The notes: generated by a model from the letters alone, not told the origin. Counted from the first letter of the stretch, positions 1 to 8,659 are shown. The stretch is 64,000 nt of DNA from Gallintestinimicrobium propionicum (GCF_025567525.1 NZ_JAOQJY010000019.1:1-64000); one strand, 5' to 3'. Numbers and translations: made by a program.

Positions 1-6
1 GAATTA

Positions 7-80
7 CCGGAATATATGGCGCTCATTCTCCGGAATGGTGGCTCTCAAAGTCCGGACAGGTGGCTCAGAGATCCCCGGAA
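7..80. repeat. CCGGA repeats at 22-23 bp spacing, possible IS21-type end
   Basis: CCGG occurs at 7, 30, 52 and 75, each followed after a few bases by a GGTGGCTC-like motif, so the unit repeats three to four times with 22-23 bp spacing. Regularly spaced transposase-binding repeats just outside istB are usual for IS21-family ends. The transposase genes would lie left of the window and are not seen, so the identification is inference. Confidence 0.45.
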
Positions 81-183
81 TAATCAGAGAAAGATACAAA
101 ATCGTCAGAAAATATAACGACAGATGATAAGAAAAAATCCTTACTATAACTTTAAATATTTGTAGACATATAGGGGGGATATA

Positions 184-621
184 ATGAAGAAGTTTTATAT
201 TAGAATTAATGGTGAATTAATGGAAGTGGATTATAAAGTGTATAGAGAATATTATTATGGAAAAAGAAAAGAGAAATATTTCATGTTTGATTTAAAATGG
301 GGAGGAATAAAGCAAAAAGGAGGAAAAAATAAATTAGTTAGAGAAATTTCGCTAGAGTCTCTTTGGGAAAAAGGAATAGAGATTTCGACAGATGATACAG
401 TATGGAGTATTATTGAAAAGGAGATTGATTTAGAAAAATTATATGTGGCAATACATCGTTTAGATATATGGGAAAAGATTGTGTTGCAAAAGATATTCTG
501 GGAAGGATTGAGTGAAAAAAGAATAGCAGAGGAATTAAATATTTCAAGATCAACTTTGAATTATAGAAAGGGAAAAATATATAAAAAAATTCGTGAGGAA
601 GTAGAAAAAGGTAAATATTGA
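184..621 (+). CDS. Sigma-70 region 4-like HTH protein
   Basis: 145 aa, preceded by a GGGGG ribosome site. The C-terminal third (about residues 90-140) has the form of sigma factor region 4: a helix with LEKLYVAIHRLDIWEK, then a helix-turn-helix around LSEKRIAEELNISRSTLNYRKG. There is no recognisable region 2, so it is a short mobile-element-type sigma-like regulator rather than a housekeeping sigma factor. It is very AT-rich and lysine-rich. A gene of the same kind lies at 4823 next to the recombinase module. Its role is inferred to be transcription control of a mobile element. Confidence 0.6.
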   Translation: MKKFYIRINGELMEVDYKVYREYYYGKRKEKYFMFDLKWGGIKQKGGKNKLVREISLESLWEKGIEISTDDTVWSIIEKEIDLEKLYVAIHRLDIWEKIVLQKIFWEGLSEKRIAEELNISRSTLNYRKGKIYKKIREEVEKGKY

Positions 622-761
622 AACATGTGATATGGAAGTTTAAGGAATATTTCTTGAGATTTATAAAAAGTTATGAGATCAGATATGATGGGAAAAAAAG
701 AAAAGAGTATTTCAGGATTTTGCGTTTGGTGATATATTACTATTATATACAAGAATTATAA
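618..761 (+). CDS. Small basic hypothetical protein overlapping the sigma-like gene
   Basis: A 47-aa frame starts at a TTG that overlaps the stop codon of the preceding gene by 4 nt, an arrangement typical of translational coupling. The product is rich in Lys, Arg and Tyr and ends in a hydrophobic VIYYYYIQEL tail. I do not recognise it. Because the region is AT-rich and the start is weak, this may be a chance frame; only the overlap and uninterrupted length support it. Confidence 0.25.
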   Translation: MKHVIWKFKEYFLRFIKSYEIRYDGKKRKEYFRILRLVIYYYYIQEL

Positions 762-823
762 AATAAAGAAGGGTGGGCACGACATTTTCAGAACTTATTT
801 GTGCCATGAGCGAAGTGAAAGGG

Positions 824-1978
824 ATGATAAAAAATATGAAAAATGAATGGTTGACATTTTTTTTTATACTGATCGCAGGATTATTAACTAGTTGTTCGAT
901 GCCAAATGCAGTTGAATCTACAGTATCTGTAGATAATGCAGAAGAAGATATCATTTTGCCAGATGATATTTTTGAGGCGCCTGAATATGAATATATTATC
1001 AATAATCCCTTTAATTCTTATGTAAAACATTTTAATGAAACAACATATGCTGCTACTCCGGATGGACTCTATGCTCAAAAAGATGATACGAAAGGGTGGG
1101 AATTGATTGATGTTGGATGTATCGGAATGGGAGATGAATTTAATGGAGATTTGTATTACAGCTGTGATAATCTAGTAAAGCGACTTAATTTGAATACACA
1201 TGAAATTTCGACGCTCTGTGACAGTGAGGAGGCAATATATAAAATTACATTTGAACAATGGAATGGCGAAAATCATATCTATTTTTTTGCGGAATCAGGG
1301 TGTGTGCAGGAGGCTCTTTTGGACGAAAATGGAGAAATACTGGAATTGGTACCGTTTGATGAAACTACGAATTATCAGGAATATAACAGCAGATACCGAT
1401 ATAAGATTTCCTATCCAGAAAGTGTAAAAAACGACCCTTATTGGGATTTATCTTTTAGTGTAGACCTCATTGATACCTGTTTTAGTCGGAAATATTGGAA
1501 TGGTACAAATTTCTTTTCTGTCCATGCTTCAATGTCTGGCAATACAGATATACGATTTATGAGAGCCTATCGGTTTAATTTTTCCGAAAGAAGAGGAGAA
1601 ATTATTGAATATGGAAAATGTTATGATAAATGCATAGCGACTAATTGGGGACTTGTATTTTTTGATGAGCATCAACATGATAGGATTCATCTTATGTCAC
1701 TTGATGGTAAACGAGAAAAGATTCTGTGGAATCGGAATGAAGAACATTTTGATTTTATCACATTTGATGATGATTACTTATATGGATTTTATGAAAAGGA
1801 TGAAAAGGCTTATGTTGGTAGGATTTCTTTTCAAACAGAAGATTTTGAAATTCTTTTCTCTAAATCTGAAGATTATGAACATTTTGATATATTAAATGAT
1901 CATATTTATTATTTGGATTCGAATAGTCAGCTTAAATGTCAGGATATTCAATCTGGAGAAATAACATATATTGGTTGA
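824..1978 (+). CDS. Putative lipoprotein, DUF5050-like
   Basis: 384 aa from ATG 824; ATG 836 is also possible, while the longer frame from GTG 773 puts an unlikely leader before the signal peptide. The N-terminus has a short charged region, a hydrophobic stretch LTFFFILIAG and a lipobox LTSC, so a surface-anchored lipoprotein is expected. The body is acidic and aromatic with repeated short beta-type segments such as DDDYLYGFY and LNDHIYYLDSN, resembling the beta-propeller-like DUF5050 group. No catalytic motif is visible. It ends just before a strong terminator. Confidence 0.6.
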   Translation: MIKNMKNEWLTFFFILIAGLLTSCSMPNAVESTVSVDNAEEDIILPDDIFEAPEYEYIINNPFNSYVKHFNETTYAATPDGLYAQKDDTKGWELIDVGCIGMGDEFNGDLYYSCDNLVKRLNLNTHEISTLCDSEEAIYKITFEQWNGENHIYFFAESGCVQEALLDENGEILELVPFDETTNYQEYNSRYRYKISYPESVKNDPYWDLSFSVDLIDTCFSRKYWNGTNFFSVHASMSGNTDIRFMRAYRFNFSERRGEIIEYGKCYDKCIATNWGLVFFDEHQHDRIHLMSLDGKREKILWNRNEEHFDFITFDDDYLYGFYEKDEKAYVGRISFQTEDFEILFSKSEDYEHFDILNDHIYYLDSNSQLKCQDIQSGEITYIG

Positions 1979-2003
1979 TTAACCCTAATGGGAAAATTTT
2001 TTA

Positions 2004-2040
2004 ACAGAGAAATGATTCAAAATCATTTCTCTGTTTTTAA
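2004..2040 (+). terminator. Rho-independent terminator
   Basis: Fourteen-base arms (ACAGAGAAATGATT and its complement, 2004-2017 and 2020-2033 with the loop) are followed by a T-rich run, directly after the lipoprotein gene. Confidence 0.85.
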
Positions 2041-2072
2041 TTATTTTTTATGTTTACAATTTTTTACATAAG

Positions 2073-2113
2073 TTCTTATTTATTTATAGCTGCGCAGCTA
2101 AAATAAATAAGAA
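2073..2113 (+). promoter_or_regulatory. Long 5' leader hairpin before the DUF1906 gene
   Basis: The 41 bases form a hairpin with arms of 20-21 bases and one bulged A; the apex is the palindrome AGCTGCGCAGCT. The right arm runs into the AAGAAGGAGAAA ribosome-binding region of the gene starting at 2126, so the folded form could limit ribosome access. There is no T tract after it, which argues against a terminator. It could instead be a relic of a mobile-element end. Confidence 0.5.
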
Positions 2114-2125
2114 GGAGAAATAAAA

Positions 2126-4420
2126 ATGGATTTGAAAGTTTTAGAAGTGCAAAAATGGTTAAATTTGACCTATGGGAATCACCCGGATTTCCCGGCTGTC
2201 ACAGAGGATGGTCTCACTGGAAATTCAACGATTAAAGCGTTGATCAGAGGGCTTCAGATTGAAGCTGGTGTAAAGGTTGATGGTGTTCTTGGATCGGGGT
2301 CTTTAGCTGCCATTGGAACGATTTCGCCATCGTTGGACACCAGTGTGCAGACGAATCGTAATAAAGTGTATATCGCACAGGGCGGTTTATATTGCAAGGA
2401 CTATAATCCCAAAGGATTCGACGGGATTTATGGTAGTGGTATGATTGAAAAAGTAAGGGAATTTGAAACAGATGCAGGTTTTATATCTACTACAGGAAAT
2501 ATCACACCTAAACTTTTAAAAGCGATTCTTAATACCGAGAATTTTCGACTTGATGAAGAAAAAGGTGATCATCAAATCCGAACGATTCAGCAGGCATTAA
2601 ATCGTTCTTACAGTAATTACATGGACCTTATTCCATGTAATGGGATTTATGGAAAATTTACAAATAAGGGACTTATACGAGCGCTGCAGCATGAAATTGG
2701 AGAAACAGTAGATGGTGTTTTTGGCAGCGGGACGATGTCAAAATGTCCTACTATTAAGCGTGGTGGGGCTGCATCTAAATCAGTTGTTCTCATTTTACAA
2801 TATGCCCTTTGTTGTAATAAATTTAATCCAAATCAACTTGACGGTGTTTTTGGAGCTGGTGCTGAAAGAGCTGTTAAAGAATTTCAGGAATTTGTAGGAC
2901 TTATTGCTGATGGAATTGCCGGGAAAGACACGTGGGCTTCCCTTTTGACCAGTTCAGGAAATCCTAATAGAAAGGGAACAGGATGTGATCGTGCACATCC
3001 ATTAACAAAAGAAATTGCCAGCGCATTAGCAGCAGATGGACGTAAAGTTATTGGCAGATATATCGGTGGCGGTCTTTGGAAACGTTTAAAGCGCGAAGAA
3101 ATTGAAATTATTACAGAAACCGGAATGGATATTTTTCCGATTTACCAGACAGAAGGTAACCATAGTGGCTATTTTACATCTGCTAAAGGACGCACAGATG
3201 CTGCTACTGCAATTTCAAATGCCCAGAAATTAGGATTTCCTTCAAGGACTACCATTTATTTTTGCGTCGATTTTGATGCGCTGGAAACAGATATTAAAAA
3301 TAGCATTCTTCCTTATTTTGAAGCTGTTTTTAAATTGTTTTCTGATACAGGACGTAATCCTAAAAATTACAAAGTTGGTGTTTATGGACCAAGAAATGTA
3401 TGTATACAGGTAAGCGATAAAGGCTATGCTATAAGCAGCTTTGTGTCGGATATGTCAACTGGTTATAGCGGAAATTTAGGATATTTACTTCCGTCTAATT
3501 GGATGTTTGATCAAATTTCTACAGTAAAGTACACGGTCAATGGAAGTACTATTGAAATAGATAATTTGATCGTATCCAAAAATTATAGAAAAATGGCGCC
3601 ATTTGATCCGGAAGAAGTTCCAGAACCTGAATCGACTTCTCTCTTTAAAATGGATAATGCTGTTCTTAGCGAAAAAGATCGTAATATTGAGATCGCACTA
3701 GAATGTATCAATTATCGGCTTAAAGAAGAAGAAAAGGCGAAGGATACGGTTAATTCCATCAAATTTGATCTTCAGGAAATTAGGCGTAAGGATGAATATC
3801 AGTACTGCTATGAGAATTTTGGAGATGATAAAGGTCGCTTTATTTTCCCTTTTCCAACTCAGAGTCCAGAGGAAAAATATACTTTAAAAGTAGAACATTA
3901 TGAAAAATATACTGCTGAGAGGATTAAGGCACTGAATGGAGGAGGTAAACTTGCAGAGTTTGCGTCAAGTTTTTTTGGCACGGTAGGTTCCGTACTTTCA
4001 TATTTAATGAAATACGCAGATATGGAGCGCAATGGCGAAGATGTTACGTTAAAGCAGCTTATCTATAATGCGGTGGATATATTTGTTCCGGGAACGGATG
4101 TTTTGTTGAAAAATTTATATTTTCCGACTCTTTCAGAAAAAGAAGATATTCTTTTCTCAACATTATATACAGTGCTCAGTAATGATACGCTGTATCATGA
4201 TATCGTTACCGATTCGACACCATATTATATAACACCTTACAACTATCGCCCTGGAGATTCAGGTTCCGGAGATGATGGTCAAAAATCTTTTAAAATTTAT
4301 GCAGGAGATAGTTTGGTTCAGGTAAGTGTAACGAAAGGCGGTAAGCACTTAGGCGATTATTATGTATACCTCAGAGATTATATTCCTAGGTGCATCTGGT
4401 ATTATAAAGCTACTATTTAG
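2126..4420 (+). CDS. Peptidoglycan-binding repeat and DUF1906 glycosidase-like protein
   Basis: 764 aa. Residues about 1-265 hold four peptidoglycan-binding_1-like repeats (for example VKVDGVLGSGSLAAI, FDGIYGSGMIEKVREF, LDGVFGAGAERAVKEF). Residues about 290-495 match the DUF1906 (Rv2525c-like, TIM-barrel glycoside-hydrolase-like) family: VIGRYIGG, FPIYQTEG, TIYFCVDFDA, YKVGVYGP and WMFDQIS. The C-terminal 250 residues are unrecognised. No signal peptide is visible, so export would need another route (lysis or a secretion system). A role in cell-wall binding or cleavage is inferred. Start supported by GAAGGAG 6 nt upstream. Confidence 0.75.
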   Translation: MDLKVLEVQKWLNLTYGNHPDFPAVTEDGLTGNSTIKALIRGLQIEAGVKVDGVLGSGSLAAIGTISPSLDTSVQTNRNKVYIAQGGLYCKDYNPKGFDGIYGSGMIEKVREFETDAGFISTTGNITPKLLKAILNTENFRLDEEKGDHQIRTIQQALNRSYSNYMDLIPCNGIYGKFTNKGLIRALQHEIGETVDGVFGSGTMSKCPTIKRGGAASKSVVLILQYALCCNKFNPNQLDGVFGAGAERAVKEFQEFVGLIADGIAGKDTWASLLTSSGNPNRKGTGCDRAHPLTKEIASALAADGRKVIGRYIGGGLWKRLKREEIEIITETGMDIFPIYQTEGNHSGYFTSAKGRTDAATAISNAQKLGFPSRTTIYFCVDFDALETDIKNSILPYFEAVFKLFSDTGRNPKNYKVGVYGPRNVCIQVSDKGYAISSFVSDMSTGYSGNLGYLLPSNWMFDQISTVKYTVNGSTIEIDNLIVSKNYRKMAPFDPEEVPEPESTSLFKMDNAVLSEKDRNIEIALECINYRLKEEEKAKDTVNSIKFDLQEIRRKDEYQYCYENFGDDKGRFIFPFPTQSPEEKYTLKVEHYEKYTAERIKALNGGGKLAEFASSFFGTVGSVLSYLMKYADMERNGEDVTLKQLIYNAVDIFVPGTDVLLKNLYFPTLSEKEDILFSTLYTVLSNDTLYHDIVTDSTPYYITPYNYRPGDSGSGDDGQKSFKIYAGDSLVQVSVTKGGKHLGDYYVYLRDYIPRCIWYYKATI

Positions 4421-4456
4421 GATGATTTAAAGATAGCTTTATTCTGACAAAAATGT

Positions 4457-4507
4457 AAACCAGGTAAGAAATCTTGTTTTAAAGGTTTCTTGCCTGGTTT
4501 TTTTATG
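4457..4507 (+). terminator. Rho-independent terminator
   Basis: Arms at 4457-4471 and 4486-4500 pair over 15 bases (one G-U) and are followed by a run of T. The rest of the gap to 4822 is AT-rich and holds no gene I can support. Confidence 0.85.
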
Positions 4508-4822
4508 GTACGTTCAGCAGTGTACAGTTCTGATAAATAGAAGTTGTAATTTTGACATAAGTGGTTCTCTTGTGTAAAAAGCTATTATTATCCGGCAGTG
4601 GTGAGATCAAAAAGAGAATATTAGAAATAATGTAAACAAAATTATTTGTATTTTTGGCACTTTCCTTTCTTTAACGGCTAATAAGTGAAGGGTTTTTATT
4701 GGAAGAAGAGACGGAATGAGGAGGACCGTGTATCAATTTAGAATCCATAAAATAATGGAGGAAATATACGAATGAAAATTATTTGGCGTGCCTGTTCTGT
4801 TTTAAAGACATGGAGGAACTCT

Positions 4823-5281
4823 ATGGCGAAAGCAGGCAGGCTGCCGGATTTTCGGAAGATGTATCCGGAGGCCAGTGAAGAAATCATTTCAGTTTTGAAG
4901 GAAACAGAAAGGAAGATGCAGTATCAGGAATACGATCTGAAAGCAGAACAGGCGGTACTTGACCGAAAAACAGGAAGAGTAAGCATTCTGCCCGGAAGGG
5001 AGGATTCCCTTGACAGGATGATGGAAGCGGGGCTGTTCCCGGACAGAGGGGAACAGGATATTGAGGCGGAAATATGTAGCAGACTTCAATATGAAAAATT
5101 GCACAGAGCGATCAGACAGCTGGAAAAACGGGAACAATACCTGATTATCCAGCTGTTTTTTTGCGGACGCAGTGAGAGGGAGCTGGCAGGGGAGCTTTGT
5201 GTTTCACAGAATGCCATAAATAAGCAGAGGGGGAGGATTTTGCAGAAACTGAGAAAAATTTTACAGAATTTGTCATTTTAG
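4823..5281 (+). CDS. Sigma-70 region 4-like factor of a mobile element
   Basis: 152 aa from ATG 4823, which has GGAGG six bases upstream; the longer frame from 4772 has a weaker context. The C-terminus (about 85-150) reads as sigma region 4: LHRAIRQLEKREQYLIIQLFF, then a helix-turn-helix SERELAGELCVSQNAINKQRG. It is much less AT-rich than the sigma-like gene at 184. Factors like this commonly open regulatory blocks of Clostridia integrative elements. It lies directly before the structured RNA region and the MazF-recombinase block, and may direct their transcription (inference). Confidence 0.65.
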   Translation: MAKAGRLPDFRKMYPEASEEIISVLKETERKMQYQEYDLKAEQAVLDRKTGRVSILPGREDSLDRMMEAGLFPDRGEQDIEAEICSRLQYEKLHRAIRQLEKREQYLIIQLFFCGRSERELAGELCVSQNAINKQRGRILQKLRKILQNLSF

Positions 5282-5800
5282 GGTTGTCAGAAGGCTTTCC
5301 CAACGTGGATATAAGTAGGAGGAAAAAACTCCAGATATTTTCCGGCGTGTAAGCAGGACATGCGGCGGGAGAGCGAACATTGACAAGTCCATAACCGGCA
5401 GCATAAATACGTTAGCTGTTCAGCCCGGAAGGGAAAGCATGGCGGAGGAGGCGCGGCGACCATCTGCAGGCAGGAAAGATGCCTGTTAAACAAGATGACA
5501 TCAAAGATGCAGAGCGGAAACAATCCATCCCTGGTCAGCCTGTGGCGGGCTGTTTGCAATGACCTGAACAGCCTATTATGATACTTCCGTCCAGTCACAG
5601 CCCTGCACGCGGGTGCGGGAACACGCAATGAGGGCGGCTCGGGGAGAACCTCGGAGGGGCATAAAACCCATGACAGCCAGAAGCCATGGCTGGTTTATGA
5701 CTGCCGCCCAAGGGCGCAGAGCGTCCGATCCCGGGATGTAGTGTCAAATAGGGATATTGAGGAAACTGTTGATGAAGAACAGGCACGGCAGTTGATATAG
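5282..5800 (+). ncRNA. Candidate large structured RNA upstream of orphan MazF
   Basis: About 500 GC-rich bases without a convincing gene but with nested pairings. The clearest domain is closed by GGGCGGC (5632-5638) with GCCGCCC (5703-5709), enclosing a hairpin 5640-5653 (loop AGAA) and a two-part hairpin 5660-5699 (CATAAAACC with GGTTTATG, then CAGCCA with TGGCTG). Other stems: 5602-5619 (7 bp, loop GCGG), 5467-5485 (CAGGCA with TGCCTG), GGTCA 5533-5537 with TGACC 5560-5564, and GGAG/CTCC 5318-5332. I cannot match it to a named RNA family. Alternative: decayed coding sequence; short frames exist but none is long. Confidence 0.5.
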
Positions 5801-5805
5801 ATAAT

Positions 5806-5831
5806 GGCGGCGGTTTTAGCCGCCGCCGTTT
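5806..5831 (+). terminator. GC-rich hairpin between RNA region and mazF-like gene
   Basis: GGCGGCGG (5806-5813) pairs with CCGCCGCC (5820-5827), loop TTTTAG, extended by three weaker pairs, then GTTT. The T tract is short, so it may be a leaky terminator or a processing/structural element. It stands 30 bases before the toxin start. Confidence 0.5.
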
Positions 5832-5857
5832 CAAAGGCTGTGCAGGAAGGAGAAAGG

Positions 5858-6265
5858 ATGATCAAGAGGGGTGATGTTTACTGGGCAGATCTGCAGCCGA
5901 CAGTTGGAAGCGAACAGGGCGGGGTACGGCCTGTGATGATCTTACAAAATGATAAAGGAAATTATTTTAGTAGTACGGTCATTATTGCACCGATGACGGC
6001 CAAGACGGGGAAACATAATCTTCCGATCCATGTGACGGTGTATGCAGGGGAAGCTGGAATTGGAAGAACGTCAATGGTGCTGCTGGAACAGATCCGGGTG
6101 CTGGATAAAAGCAGGTTGGGCGAATACATAGGGCATTTGGAAGCTGGTAGGATGAAAGATGTGGAATATGCAATGGCGGTCAGCTTAGGGCTGTTTGATG
6201 ATAGTGGGATTGAAGAGGAGTTTGGCAGGGAACAGGTGGAATATGAGCAGTTTCTGCATATGTAA
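5858..6265 (+). CDS. MazF/PemK-family endoribonuclease toxin, orphan
   Basis: 135 aa from ATG 5858, preceded by GGAAGGAG; the longer frame from 5804 would run through the hairpin. It carries the family signature RGDVYWADLQP, then GSEQGGVRPVMI, TVIIAPMT and TSMVLLEQIRVLDK. Members of this family cut mRNA at short sequences and are normally held in check by a small antitoxin encoded just upstream. Here no MazE-like gene is present; upstream lies the structured RNA region, downstream the 135-aa protein at 6293. It may have been co-opted as a regulator of the mobile element. The acidic C-terminal tail (EEEFGREQVEYEQFL) is longer than in compact MazF proteins. Confidence 0.85.
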   Translation: MIKRGDVYWADLQPTVGSEQGGVRPVMILQNDKGNYFSSTVIIAPMTAKTGKHNLPIHVTVYAGEAGIGRTSMVLLEQIRVLDKSRLGEYIGHLEAGRMKDVEYAMAVSLGLFDDSGIEEEFGREQVEYEQFLHM

Positions 6266-6292
6266 TAGAAAGTGACGGGAGGCACAAAAGGG

Positions 6293-6700
6293 ATGAACAA
6301 AGGGGAAGAAAAGAAAATCCATGAAATTTTAGAATCAGGCAGTATTGGGTACGCCTATCTTTTTGATGCGAAAGCAAGAAAAACCCTGGAAAAAGTAGTG
6401 TCTCTGGAGCCGGAAAATCTGGCGGCATTGTTCAGAAAGTATGGGACAGAGATGGAGTGGATGTCTGTGACGGATATGAGGGATAGAATGGTGCTGCGTG
6501 CAGCAAGTGGAAAAATCAGTTCTTGTAAGGATGAGGAAATGCGTCGGGAGATAGAGCAGCATCTGACAGCATTGTTATCGGCAGGAGAGAAAGCGACAAA
6601 GGTGCTGGAGGTAGATAAAAAAGCGGCAGACCAATACTTTGGGGAAGAGGATCAGGCAGTGACATGGGCGGAATACGGGATGGAGATCTGGTTAAGATAA
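6293..6700 (+). CDS. Hypothetical protein between MazF and recombinases
   Basis: 135 aa from ATG 6293 with GGGAGG upstream, 27 bases after the mazF-like gene and probably in the same transcript. I do not recognise a family. It is charged and helical (for example MRREIEQHLTALLSAGEKATKVL) with no membrane segment or zinc motif. Position directly after an orphan toxin makes an antitoxin or recombination accessory role conceivable but unproven. Confidence 0.6.
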   Translation: MNKGEEKKIHEILESGSIGYAYLFDAKARKTLEKVVSLEPENLAALFRKYGTEMEWMSVTDMRDRMVLRAASGKISSCKDEEMRREIEQHLTALLSAGEKATKVLEVDKKAADQYFGEEDQAVTWAEYGMEIWLR

Positions 6701-6779
6701 TATTTTGACGGTATATGGAAGCAGCAAAAGCAGATGATTCCTCCACCCAGCATTGAGAAAAAATTAGGAGGGGTTTAGT

Positions 6780-7037
6780 TTGGAGAAAAAAGAGAGCAGG
6801 GAATTAAGTTATAAGCTGGCTGTGAAGCTGTTGGATCTGATGTTGAAAAATGGTTTTTTATTGCCGGAGGAGTATGAAAAAATTGATGCTTTAAACCGTC
6901 TAACATTTAAACCGGAACTTTCCAAAGTATATGCTGAAAGCACTAGATATCCAGCAAAAATTGTGGTATTGTGTGGTGCTAACAGGAGGGGGAATTTTAA
7001 AGAGGGTATATCTGAAGATGGAGGAAAAGGAAAGTGA
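6780..7037 (+). CDS. Small hypothetical protein coupled to recombinase 1
   Basis: 85 aa from a TTG start with AGGAGGGG seven bases upstream. The stop overlaps the start of the first recombinase as TGATG, so the two are translationally coupled. The N-terminus has a helical stretch LAVKLLDLMLKNGFLLPEEYEKI resembling the small helical proteins often encoded before serine recombinases; no catalytic motif is visible. An accessory (for example directionality) role is an inference from position only. Confidence 0.6.
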   Translation: MEKKESRELSYKLAVKLLDLMLKNGFLLPEEYEKIDALNRLTFKPELSKVYAESTRYPAKIVVLCGANRRGNFKEGISEDGGKGK

Positions 7038-8659
7038 TGGTAAAAAAGGAAAAGAAAGTCACACGGATTGATCCGGTCCGTACCATACAGTCCCTTGAAC
7101 AAACACAGGAAAAACGAGTTTGTGCATATTGCAGGATCAGCACAGATTCTGAAGATCAGAAGCATTCGCTGGAAGCTCAAGTGGCATACTACAGTCGGCT
7201 CATTGGAGAGCGAAACAACTGGATTTTTTCAGGTATCTATGCGGATGAGGACAGGAGCGGAACAAAGTTGAATGGTCGGGATGAATTTCAGAAGATGATG
7301 CAGGACTGCCGGCGGGGACAGCATGATTATATTATCACAAAATCAGTCACACGATTTGCAAGAAATACGGTAGACAGTATTCAGGCGATTCGTGAATTAA
7401 AGGCTCTTGGAATAGGAATATATTTTGAAAAGGAACGGGTTGATACCCTTTCTGAAAAAAGTGAACAGCTTCTTACTATCTTAAGTTCCATTGCGCAAGG
7501 GGAATCAGAGAATATTTCTGCAAATGTCAGATGGTCTGTGGTACGGAGATTTCAAAATGGTACCTTTATTATCAGTGATCCTGCGTATGGATATTGTAAA
7601 GATCCAGATGGAAATCTGATCATTGAACCGAAGGAAGCGGCAGTAGTACGGAGGATTTTTGAAGCATATCTGGGGGGAATGGGTTCCTATACAATTGCTC
7701 AGAGCTTACAGAAGGAGGGAATCCCTACTAGCCGGAAGTCAAATGGATGGCAGGAGGGAACCGTCAAAGAAATTCTTAAAAATCCGGTTTACGAAGGGGA
7801 TCTGCTTTTACAGAAGACTTGTACTACAGAAGGTATACCATTTAGAACGAAACGGAACCATGGAGAACTTCCTCAATATCTGATCAGGGATAACCATGAA
7901 CCTATTATCAGCAGAGAAGAAGCGGAAGCAGTTCGTAAGCTCTGTACATATCGAAAGGAACAGCAGTGTGTCAAGGACTCAGAGGCATATCAGAACCGTT
8001 ATGCATTTAGCAGCCGGATTCGGTGTGGGGTGTGCGGCAGCATATTCCGCAGGCAAAAACTATACATAGGAAAATCTTATGAAAAAGTCCAGTGGTGCTG
8101 CCATAAACATATTCAGGATAGGAAAGCCTGTGGTCAAAAGGCAATCCGAGAAGAAAATATTGAACGTTTGTTTACCAAGATGTGGAACCGGATGGCAGGA
8201 AATTATGAGGAAATATTGATGCCTTTACTGGCTGGGCTTAAAGCAGTCCCAAGAGATCCAAAGCAGGAAAGGGAGATTCGGAAGTTAAATTATCAAATAG
8301 AGGAATTGAGAAAGCAGAGCTACATGTTGCGGCAGGTCCTGGTGGACGGCAATATTGGCTCTGCTGTTTTTATAGAAAGGCGGAACCAGCTGGATTCAGA
8401 ATTGGAAACGCTAATCCATAGGCGGCAGCTTTTAGAGGCGGATCAGTTCTTTGAACAGGAGATCATGCAAACAGAATATCTGCTGACTGTATTTCGGAGC
8501 CGCCCAACCAGAATGGAAAATTATGAAGAAGAAGCATTTTTGATGATCATTGACCATGCAACGGTATATCCGGGGCAGAAAATCCGGTTCTGCCTGAAAA
8601 ATGGATTGGAGCTGGAAGAGTCATTGGAGGAAGGGGGATTGGAAGATGGCAGGAATTAA
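7037..8659 (+). CDS. Large serine recombinase 1
   Basis: 540 aa from ATG 7037 (GTG 7034 is adjacent). Residues about 28-175 form the resolvase catalytic domain: CAYCRIS with the nucleophile at Ser35, the SLEAQ motif and ITKSVTRFARNTVDS. Next is the recombinase DNA-binding domain (about 185-300), then a zinc-ribbon (RCGVCGS, WCCHKH, KACG) and a coiled coil (about 400-470). Such enzymes perform site-specific integration and excision between attP/attB-type sites using a covalent serine-DNA link. It is the first of three overlapping recombinase genes and overlaps the next by 14 bases. Confidence 0.93.
   Translation: MVKKEKKVTRIDPVRTIQSLEQTQEKRVCAYCRISTDSEDQKHSLEAQVAYYSRLIGERNNWIFSGIYADEDRSGTKLNGRDEFQKMMQDCRRGQHDYIITKSVTRFARNTVDSIQAIRELKALGIGIYFEKERVDTLSEKSEQLLTILSSIAQGESENISANVRWSVVRRFQNGTFIISDPAYGYCKDPDGNLIIEPKEAAVVRRIFEAYLGGMGSYTIAQSLQKEGIPTSRKSNGWQEGTVKEILKNPVYEGDLLLQKTCTTEGIPFRTKRNHGELPQYLIRDNHEPIISREEAEAVRKLCTYRKEQQCVKDSEAYQNRYAFSSRIRCGVCGSIFRRQKLYIGKSYEKVQWCCHKHIQDRKACGQKAIREENIERLFTKMWNRMAGNYEEILMPLLAGLKAVPRDPKQEREIRKLNYQIEELRKQSYMLRQVLVDGNIGSAVFIERRNQLDSELETLIHRRQLLEADQFFEQEIMQTEYLLTVFRSRPTRMENYEEEAFLMIIDHATVYPGQKIRFCLKNGLELEESLEEGGLEDGRN

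Noticed and set aside
1200..1895. Alternative frames inside the lipoprotein gene
   Set aside because: They overlap the lipoprotein in other frames without start signals.
5282..5800. Cobalamin riboswitch, RNase P RNA, tmRNA or group II intron as identity of the structured region
   Set aside because: The conserved boxes of these families (B12 box, GAGGAAAGUCC-type core, tmRNA ends, domain V) are not present.
5746..5800. Frame reading DIEETVDEEQARQLI as the end of a protein
   Set aside because: It looks protein-like but is only about 20 codons long with no start or ribosome site; kept only as a caution that the region may contain decayed coding sequence.
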